NCBI GenBank assembly: GCA_007119455.1
Contig: SKPR01000203.1
Location: forward strand, 1-11,985
Origin: Candidatus Brevefilum sp.
Lineage (GTDB): Bacteria; Chloroflexota; Anaerolineae; Anaerolineales; Anaerolineaceae
Reading direction: 5' to 3'
Length of the DNA: 11,985 bases
The notes beneath the pieces were generated by a model. It worked only from the letters and a program-made list of their open reading frames with translations. It searched no databases and had not been told where the DNA came from. The first letter of the stretch is position 1, and every line of letters starts with the position of its first letter. Shown here piece after piece: positions 7,040-11,985 of the stretch. Made by a program: the position numbers and the translations under genes.

Positions 7040-7189
7040 ATGATGCGGATAAAAATAGTTCCACCCACTGTCAAGGAATATCCAGCCACGCACCCCGTGG
7101 CGTTTATTTTGCCTTTGATTTCAGAAGAGAGCCTCAACAGGCTCTCTTTTTTTGTGAAAGGAGGTTTCTCATGCGATGGCCAGGATTGA
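7040..7189 (+). CDS. Pyr operon leader peptide, PyrL-like
   Basis: A 49-codon frame opens with ATG ATG at 7040, next to the predicted transcription start, and stays open through the attenuator. It ends at TGA 7187-7189, overlapping the pyrC start by 19 bases in another frame. There is no Shine-Dalgarno, so initiation may be leaderless. From residue 22 the peptide reads F-I-L-P-L-I, then L-N-R-L-S-F-F at 32-38. From memory, the E. coli pyrBI leader peptide (44 residues) has F-F-F-P-L-I and L-N-R-G-A-F-F in the same places, with one residue more between the blocks. Codons 22-27 are U-rich, the terminator stem covers about codons 29-36, and its T-tract codes F37-F38. I infer a regulatory peptide in which the ribosome position decides whether the terminator folds. 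It is not thought to have a function as a protein. Confidence 0.65.
   Translation: MMRIKIVPPTVKEYPATHPVAFILPLISEESLNRLSFFVKGGFSCDGQD
7085..7101 (+). promoter_or_regulatory. Pause-type hairpin in the pyr leader
   Basis: GCCACG (7085-7090) pairs with CGTGGC (7096-7101) around a CACCC loop. It is followed almost at once by a T-rich run (TTTATTTT, 7103-7110, continuing to 7120). A hairpin followed by a U-rich interval upstream of the attenuator is the layout of the UTP-sensitive pause region in the E. coli pyrBI leader. Confidence 0.55.
7125..7153 (+). terminator. Attenuator (intrinsic terminator) before pyrC
   Basis: A 10-bp stem (AAGAGAGCCT, 7125-7134, with AGGCTCTCTT, 7139-7148) and a 4-base CAAC loop lead into seven T residues (7147-7153). 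It ends 17 bases before the pyrC ATG, with the pyrC ribosome site (AAAGGAGG, 7157-7164) directly after it. Lying between the operon promoter and the first gene, it can only act as an attenuator of pyrC-pyrB-pyrFE. Confidence 0.88.
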
Positions 7190-8211
7190 TCGATCCCCAT
7201 GTGCATATGCGCGAGCCTGGTGGAACACATAAAGAAGATTGGTCGAGTGGGACCGCAGCTGCGCTGGCCGGGGGCTTCACCCAGGTGTTAGCGATGCCCA
7301 ATACCGATCCGCCGGTGGTCGATAACAGGTCTCTCACAATGGTTCATGGCCTGGCTGAAAAAAAAGCGCATTGTGATTTCGCCCAATATCTTGGCGCAAC
7401 ACCTGATAATGCAAAAACTGCTTGTAAACTCGCTCACAAGAGTGCTGGATTAAAGCTCTACCTGGATCAAACCTACGGACCACTGCGGCTGGATTCCATG
7501 GCTTTATGGCAGTCACACCTGCAAGCCTGGCCAGCTGATTTTCCCGTGGTGGCGCATGCTGAGGGGCGGACGATGGCGGCGGTGATCCTGCTGGCTGCTT
7601 TAAGTCAGCGTCCTTTGCATCTGGCTCACGTTGCCACACGTGAGGAGATTTTGCTGGTGAAAGCGGCTAAAGAGCGTGGCATTAATATAACCTGTGAGGT
7701 CACACCGCATCACCTGTTTCTGACCATTGATGACTTGGCCGATGGCTGGCGTGAGGTACGCCCCAGGCTCGGGACAGGTTCCGATGTGGCAGCGCTATGG
7801 GAGAACCTGCCTGTGATCGATTGTTTTGCCACAGATCATGCACCACACACAGCAGCTGAAAAGGTTGGTGAAAATACGCCGCCAGGTTTCCCGGGATTGG
7901 AGACAGCTTTACCGCTCTTGCTGACAGCAGTCCACGAAGGAAGAATGTTCCTTGAGGATGTCAGTAATCGCTTGGGGAAAAATGTCCGGCAAATTTTTCG
8001 AATCCCGACCCAGCAGGATACCTGGATTGAGGTAGATCTGGAAGCCAAACGTACCTTGAGCGCCCGGCATATGCATTCCAAAGCCATGTGGACGCCCTTC
8101 GAAGGCTGGCCTGTCAGGGGTGCTGTTCAGACTGTAACCCTGCGTGGTAAAAAGGTTTATCAAGACGGTCGGGTCCTGTCACCGCCTGGATTTGGAAAAG
8201 GCATTCGATGA
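7171..8211 (+). CDS. pyrC: Dihydroorotase, CAD-like, short N-terminus
   Basis: This cytoplasmic zinc enzyme interconverts carbamoyl aspartate and dihydroorotate. It has 346 residues, and AAAGGAGG 6 bases upstream fixes the start. The protein begins only nine residues before the metal site H10-x-H12. The expected set is present: R14 and N44 for substrate, K95 (GLKLYL, the carboxylated bridging lysine), H129 (VAHAE), H153 (LAHVAT) and D222 (ATDHAPH). Spacings H10-K95-H129-H153 equal those of human CAD (1471-1556-1590-1614) as I recall them. Many stretches also match CAD, such as REPGGTHKED, TAAALAGG, AGLKLYL, WTPFEG and PPGFG. The CAD cysteine before the second histidine (C1613) is A152 here, so the reported third zinc site may be missing. 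Most type I bacterial enzymes carry about 40 more N-terminal residues. Confidence 0.93.
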   Translation: MRWPGLIDPHVHMREPGGTHKEDWSSGTAAALAGGFTQVLAMPNTDPPVVDNRSLTMVHGLAEKKAHCDFAQYLGATPDNAKTACKLAHKSAGLKLYLDQTYGPLRLDSMALWQSHLQAWPADFPVVAHAEGRTMAAVILLAALSQRPLHLAHVATREEILLVKAAKERGINITCEVTPHHLFLTIDDLADGWREVRPRLGTGSDVAALWENLPVIDCFATDHAPHTAAEKVGENTPPGFPGLETALPLLLTAVHEGRMFLEDVSNRLGKNVRQIFRIPTQQDTWIEVDLEAKRTLSARHMHSKAMWTPFEGWPVRGAVQTVTLRGKKVYQDGRVLSPPGFGKGIR

Positions 8212-8223
8212 GTCATCATAAAG

Positions 8224-8253
8224 TAACCTGCCCTCATTACATAGATGAGGTTA
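8224..8253 (+). other. Stem-loop in the pyrC-pyrB gap
   Basis: CCTCAT (8232-8237) pairs with ATGAGG (8245-8250). The flanking TAAC (8224-8227) and GTTA (8250-8253) allow an alternative longer bulged stem. No T-tract follows, so it is more likely an mRNA structure than a terminator. Confidence 0.35.
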
Positions 8254-8291
8254 TGCGAAAAATTTGAATAAATTAAAGATAGGAGTTTATC

Positions 8292-9284
8292 ATGACAAGT
8301 TTTATCCCCCCATTACACGAAAAAAGTCCGCATCTGCCCTTTGGTGACCAGCAGGATTCCGCCTTCTATGGCAGAGATATCATTTCGGTCAACCAGTTTG
8401 ACCGTGGTCAGCTGAATTATATCTTTGATGTGGCGCACGAAATGTATGAGATGGTCGCCCGGGTAGGTTCCTTTGACCTGCTCAAAGGCAAGATCCTGGC
8501 GAGTTTGTTCTACGAACCCTCAACACGGACCTCTTCTTCGTTCACATCAGCCATGGAGCGGTTAGGTGGGAGTGTGATCCCCATCAATAATGTGAGTTAC
8601 TCCTCGGTGACAAAGGGCGAATCTCTCCCGGATACGATCCGGACATTGGAAGCTTACGCTGACGTGATTGTCCTGCGCCATCCTGAGGTGGGCTCTTCTG
8701 CTCTGGCCGCCAGGTATGCTCAGAAACCCATTATCAATGCCGGTGATGGCATCGGTGAACACCCCACCCAGGCCTTGCTTGATCTTTTCACCATTCAGGA
8801 AGAATTAGGCCAGGTGGATGGTCTGACGATTACGATGATGGGGGACCTCAAATACGGCCGTACAGTTCATTCATTGGCACGGCTGCTCACTCTGTATGAT
8901 ATCAGGCTCAATTATGTGGCACCCGAAATACTGCAAATGCCTGCAGGAATCAAAGAGGAGGTAGAAGCCAAAGGGATTAAACAGGCCTCATATGAGGATC
9001 TAATACCTGTTTTACCGGAGACGGATGTGCTTTATGTCACCCGGGTGCAAAAAGAGCGGTTTGAAGACCCGTCGAAACACGAAGAATTGAAGGGAAGTTA
9101 TGTCATCTCCACTGAGACCATGAAGGCTGCCAAAGACCGGATGATCGTCATGCACCCCCTGCCGCGGGTTTGGGAGATCGATATGGGTGTGGATGAAGAT
9201 CCCCGGGCGGCTTATTTCCGCCAGATGGAATATGGGCTTTATATCCGGATGGCACTCCTGGCGATGGTGCTGGGCAAAGCCTGA
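8292..9284 (+). CDS. pyrB: Aspartate carbamoyltransferase catalytic chain, CAD-like
   Basis: This enzyme joins carbamoyl phosphate and aspartate, the committed step of pyrimidine synthesis. It has 330 residues, and AGGAG 7 bases upstream supports the start. Visible elements are the carbamoyl-phosphate loop STRTS (77-81), K108 in TKGESL (the swinging-loop lysine), R129-H130-P131, EHPTQ (156-160), [19 protein letters not shown] and HPLPRV. Motifs [17 protein letters not shown] and YIRMALLA look closer to the CAD ATC domain than to E. coli PyrB, which has STRTRLSF. About 25 extra residues precede the first conserved strand. No pyrI regulatory chain is present, so allosteric control of the E. coli kind is unlikely; the leader attenuator would set expression instead. 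It lies 80 bases after pyrC in the same operon. Confidence 0.95.
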   Translation: MTSFIPPLHEKSPHLPFGDQQDSAFYGRDIISVNQFDRGQLNYIFDVAHEMYEMVARVGSFDLLKGKILASLFYEPSTRTSSSFTSAMERLGGSVIPINNVSYSSVTKGESLPDTIRTLEAYADVIVLRHPEVGSSALAARYAQKPIINAGDGIGEHPTQALLDLFTIQEELGQVDGLTITMMGDLKYGRTVHSLARLLTLYDIRLNYVAPEILQMPAGIKEEVEAKGIKQASYEDLIPVLPETDVLYVTRVQKERFEDPSKHEELKGSYVISTETMKAAKDRMIVMHPLPRVWEIDMGVDEDPRAAYFRQMEYGLYIRMALLAMVLGKA

Positions 9285-9337
9285 CGGTTAATTTCAACCG
9301 ATCAGGAGCAGTCTATTTGTTATAGAGCGCTTCTGAT
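9285..9337 (+). other. Two adjacent hairpins filling the pyrB-pyrFE gap
   Basis: The first stem, CGGTT (9285-9289) with AACCG (9296-9300), begins on the base after the pyrB stop. The second starts at the next base: ATCAGGAGC (9301-9309) pairs with GCTTCTGAT (9329-9337, one G-U), and inside it TCTAT (9312-9316) pairs with ATAGA (9322-9326) around TTGTT. Only TTTC-like sequence follows, so it is not a clear terminator. An mRNA processing, stabilising or partial-termination role is possible. Confidence 0.55.
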
Positions 9338-9376
9338 TTCATATTACAATAAAACATAACCACCAGATTGTGAGGG

Positions 9377-10807
9377 ATGATGCCAACTTTTTTTGAAAAA
9401 CTGGATCAGCGTTCGAAAATGATTGATTCCCTGCTCTGTATCGGGCTGGATCCTCACCCGGAAGATCTACCAGAGCCAACCGGGATGGCCGCAAGGGATT
9501 TCTGTTTGCGGTTGATTGAGGCCACGAGCGATTATGCTCTGGCGTTCAAACCCAATGCGGCCTTTTTCGAGATGCTGGGGCCGGAGGGTTGGGAGGCGCT
9601 GCAGCATGTGATTCACGCGGTGCCGGATGAGATCCCCGTTATCCTGGATGCAAAAAGGGGGGATATTGCCTCAACAGCCCGGGCCTATGCTCAATCGGTT
9701 TTTGAATATCTTGGCGCAGATGCGGTGACCCTCAGCCCATACCTGGGTTATGACTCCCTGAGCCCCTTTATGGAGGACCCTGAAAAAGGCATTTTCTTGT
9801 TATGCAAGACGAGCAACCCGGGCTCTGTTGACCTGCAAGATCTTCCATTAGGCGGTCATTATCGCTTGATGATGGTTTATGAAAAGGTGGCCGGACTAGC
9901 TACCGAATGGGGTGCGGGGAATAACCTGGGCTTGGTGGTTGGCGCTACCTTCCCTGATGCTTTACGCCGTGTCAGAGAGCTTGCCCCTGACCAGTGGTTT
10001 CTTGCACCGGGTTTAGGCGCCCAGGGTGCGGATTTAGCATCCGCCATGCAGGCCGGACTGCGCTCAGATGGGTTGGGTTTATTGATCAATGTCAGTCGTG
10101 CGATAGCACGGGCGGATGACCCGGCTGTTGCTGCTGGTGATCTGGTTGGGAAATTCCGCCAGGCACAGGAGAATACTCGACCACTCCAGGGACGTCAGAA
10201 GAAACGGGACGCCCAACTGGCCCCGGCGCTGGTTGAAGGCCTCCTTTCGATGGGATGTGTGCGTTTCGGGGAGTTTACGCTCAAATCCGGGATAGTTTCG
10301 CCAATCTACATCGACCTGCGTCGGCTGGTGGCCTTTCCTGGGTGGCTGACCCAGGTGGCGGCTGCCTACATCCAAAAACTAAAAACATTGAATTTTGACA
10401 GGCTTGCAGGTCTGCCATATGCCGCCCTACCCATTACCACCGCCATCAGCCTGCAAGGTAACTGGCCCATGATCTATCCCCGTAAATCGACCAAGGATTA
10501 TGGGACGGAAGCTGCAATTGAGGGCATCTTCAATCCAGGTGAGACGGTGGTCGTGATCGATGACCTGGCCACGACGGGTGGCAGCAAGTTTGAAGCGATC
10601 GAGAAGCTGAAGTCCGCCGGATTAAAAGTTGAAGATGTTGTCGTTTTGATTGACCGCGAATCAGGGGCCAGAGAAGCCCTGGAAGAGCAAGGGTACCGGA
10701 TGCATGCCCTGTTCACATTAACCCAGCTGCTGGATTATTGGGAAGCGACCAACCGACTTCCCCAGGAACAGCTTGAAAAAGCACGTGAGTTTCTGTCCAA
10801 AAACTGA
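9377..10807 (+). CDS. pyrFE: Bifunctional orotidine-5'-phosphate decarboxylase - orotate phosphoribosyltransferase
   Basis: This fusion performs the last two steps to UMP and has 476 residues. The start is ATG 9377 or, with better spacing from GAGGG, the adjacent ATG 9380. Residues 1 to about 275 form a PyrF-type decarboxylase: FKPNAAFFE (57-65, K58) and LDAKRGDI (90-97), holding the catalytic D91, K93 and D96. Residues from about 290 to 476 form the phosphoribosyltransferase: RKSTKDYG (369-376, the mobile catalytic loop) and VVVIDDLATTGG (391-402, the PRPP-binding loop). A charged, Gln/Lys-rich linker (about 268-288) joins them. The domain order is opposite to animal UMPS (OPRT first). Both active sites look intact. 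It is the third gene of the pyr operon, 92 bases after pyrB. Confidence 0.95.
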   Translation: MMPTFFEKLDQRSKMIDSLLCIGLDPHPEDLPEPTGMAARDFCLRLIEATSDYALAFKPNAAFFEMLGPEGWEALQHVIHAVPDEIPVILDAKRGDIASTARAYAQSVFEYLGADAVTLSPYLGYDSLSPFMEDPEKGIFLLCKTSNPGSVDLQDLPLGGHYRLMMVYEKVAGLATEWGAGNNLGLVVGATFPDALRRVRELAPDQWFLAPGLGAQGADLASAMQAGLRSDGLGLLINVSRAIARADDPAVAAGDLVGKFRQAQENTRPLQGRQKKRDAQLAPALVEGLLSMGCVRFGEFTLKSGIVSPIYIDLRRLVAFPGWLTQVAAAYIQKLKTLNFDRLAGLPYAALPITTAISLQGNWPMIYPRKSTKDYGTEAAIEGIFNPGETVVVIDDLATTGGSKFEAIEKLKSAGLKVEDVVVLIDRESGAREALEEQGYRMHALFTLTQLLDYWEATNRLPQEQLEKAREFLSKN

Positions 10808-10821
10808 TTCTCCTTAATCAG

Positions 10822-11784
10822 ATGTACCGTACGCGCCGCTACCGATATGCGAATGAACGGGTGGTTTTGTTCATCACCCTGTTTATTGCATTAAGTGTGA
10901 TTGTGCTGACCTCAACAGTCACTTTTTGCTTGAGTGGTGTATTTATCCTGGCCATGATTGTCTTGAGCGCAGGTTTAATTCGATCTCATCATCAATACCT
11001 GATCCGAAATGGGATTCCGGTGAATACCAGCCAGATGCCAGACCTGACCAGCTTGGTCGGAATCTGCCAGCAAAAGCTACAGCCGGGGGATATTGATGTT
11101 TACCTGACCCAGAAAAACCAGATGAATGCCTATGCCTTTGGTTTGGGCAAGCCAAAGGTGCTGGTACTTTATACACCCCTTCTAAAGTTCATGAACACCA
11201 GTGAATTGACCTTCATCATCGGGCACGAAATGGGTCATGTCGCCCTGGGGCACACCTGGTTGAACACCCTGGTGGGTGGCATGGCGGGGATCCCGGCACC
11301 GTTTGGGGCAGCCATCATCCTGTATGCTGTCTTTCGCTGGTGGAACCGGATGTGTGAGTATTCGGCGGACCGGGCTGGCTTGTTGGCCTGCGGTGATTTA
11401 GATCAGGCGGTTACGGCACTGGTCAGGCTGGTGGCGCCGGATATCCGCAGCCAGCAGGATTTTAACCGGGTTATGATGTTGCTGAATACAAAGGATGATC
11501 GGGCCAGCAATCGGGTTGCGGAAGTTTTTCAGAGCCATCCGATGTTAATCCGACGGATTAACAAGCTCCGGGATTATGCCAGCACCCGGGAGTATCAAAC
11601 CCTTCAAGTAAAGGTCAACCAGAATGTGCGTGGGGCTTTACCACAACTTGTGGATAAATTTGATTACGATCAAAGTGTGGCGACTGGGGACCCACCGGGA
11701 AAGGAACCCGAACTACCACCAGAAGAACGCTGGCCCTGGCTCAAGCCTTTAGAGCCACCTACAGTTCAATCTCAGAAAAAATGA
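10822..11784 (+). CDS. M48-family membrane zinc metalloprotease
   Basis: The protein has 320 residues. Two hydrophobic helices lie at about 14-33 and 36-53, with a third hydrophobic segment at about 152-172. The zinc-protease signature is HEMGH (135-139), with the third ligand E179 in CEYSADRAG (178-186), the typical M48 arrangement seen in HtpX and related proteases. M48 membrane proteases degrade or process membrane and envelope proteins. The C-terminus (about 285-320) is Pro-rich and charged, without recognised motifs. The gene starts 14 bases after pyrFE with no visible Shine-Dalgarno, so it is likely read through from the pyr operon, perhaps by reinitiation. A role in pyrimidine metabolism is not implied. 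A terminator follows the stop. Confidence 0.88.
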   Translation: MYRTRRYRYANERVVLFITLFIALSVIVLTSTVTFCLSGVFILAMIVLSAGLIRSHHQYLIRNGIPVNTSQMPDLTSLVGICQQKLQPGDIDVYLTQKNQMNAYAFGLGKPKVLVLYTPLLKFMNTSELTFIIGHEMGHVALGHTWLNTLVGGMAGIPAPFGAAIILYAVFRWWNRMCEYSADRAGLLACGDLDQAVTALVRLVAPDIRSQQDFNRVMMLLNTKDDRASNRVAEVFQSHPMLIRRINKLRDYASTREYQTLQVKVNQNVRGALPQLVDKFDYDQSVATGDPPGKEPELPPEERWPWLKPLEPPTVQSQKK

Positions 11785-11789
11785 TTCAG

Positions 11790-11820
11790 ACCCCGCCACA
11801 AAATTATCAGCGGGGTTTTT
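11790..11820 (+). terminator. Intrinsic terminator after the M48 protease gene
   Basis: ACCCCGC (11790-11796) pairs with GCGGGGT (11810-11816) around a 13-base AT-rich loop, followed by a run of five T residues (11816-11820). It lies between convergent genes. On the minus strand the stem is followed by a T-run further along, so it may work in both directions. Confidence 0.8.
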
Positions 11821-11841
11821 GGGGATTAGACGAGATTAGGG

Positions 11842-11985
11842 TTAAGAGATTTCCCAGACATTGGATGGTTTTTTTGGAAAAAGTACGTTGAGCAGATTTT
11901 TGCTTTCGCCATTTTTAGGAAAACAATCGGCATGCATTTGATCCAATTCTTCCATGGATCGATAGCCAAATAAGAGATGCAAAAA
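11842..11985 (-). CDS. C-terminal fragment of a probable GNAT-type acetyltransferase
   Basis: A minus-strand frame enters from the right edge and ends at TAA 11842-11844, giving 47 residues. It contains LFGYRSMEEL, then LLNVLFPKKPSNVWEI at the end. This LFGYRS ... LFPK-x-PS-x-VW pattern is one I associate with the C-terminal domain of Eis-like and related GNAT proteins. The acetyltransferase core would lie outside the window, so the assignment rests on the tail alone. It converges on the M48 protease gene. Confidence 0.5.
   Translation of the reverse strand, partial: FLHLLFGYRSMEELDQMHADCFPKNGESKNLLNVLFPKKPSNVWEIS

Noticed and set aside
7111..7134. Partial likeness of CAGAAGAGAGCCT to the PyrR-binding loop consensus
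   Set aside because: The likeness is short and falls in the terminator stem itself, not in the loop of a separate upstream hairpin as PyrR sites do. No competing antiterminator was found by eye.
6886..7230. 114-codon minus-strand frame across the pyr leader
   Set aside because: It runs antisense through the promoter, leader and attenuator and into pyrC, with no ribosome site or motif. It is a by-product of AT-rich sequence.
9317..9350. Internal promoter for pyrFE (TTGTTA with TACAAT)
   Set aside because: The spacing is 22 bases, outside the usual range, and the -35 box lies within the second hairpin.

Overview
The window reads as a chromosomal segment of a bacterium, most likely a member of the Chloroflexota (Anaerolineae-like). 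That placement is an inference from gene styles: lipoproteins with Pro/Thr/Glu linkers, small blue-copper lipoproteins, a CAD-like dihydroorotase/aspartate transcarbamoylase pair and a PyrF-PyrE fusion. No rRNA, tRNA, CRISPR array, transposase or phage gene was seen.

Left part (1-1918, all minus strand): the N-terminal part of an exported PQQ-type sugar dehydrogenase runs off the left edge. It is preceded by two tandem blue-copper lipoproteins. The dehydrogenase and the nearer cupredoxin share nearly the same signal-peptide DNA although their mature proteins are unrelated. A 467-base gene-free stretch separates them from a plus-strand GNAT acetyltransferase (2386-2823).

Middle part (2834-5414, minus strand): urocanate hydratase (hutU) with a likely promoter, followed by two tightly coupled, mutually similar single-pass membrane proteins of unknown function. 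Divergent from hutU is a plus-strand dehydrogenase of the alanine dehydrogenase/PNT superfamily (5725-6885) with an altered active-site position.

Right part (7003-10807, plus strand): a pyrimidine operon, pyrC - pyrB - pyrFE. PyrC and PyrB look like the DHO and ATC domains of animal CAD, in the CAD order. PyrFE is a fused OMP decarboxylase-orotate phosphoribosyltransferase. Together they catalyse four of the six steps to UMP; carAB and pyrD are not in the window. The operon leader is the most interesting element. A promoter is followed by a 49-codon open frame that runs through a pause-like hairpin, a U-rich stretch and a strong intrinsic terminator, directly before pyrC. This layout, and even the peptide (F-x-x-P-L-I ... 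L-N-R-x-x-F-F), resembles the enterobacterial pyrBI leader peptide PyrL, which mediates UTP-sensitive attenuation. A membrane M48 metalloprotease follows 14 bases after pyrFE and ends in a terminator. The C-terminus of a convergent gene, probably an acetyltransferase, enters from the right edge.
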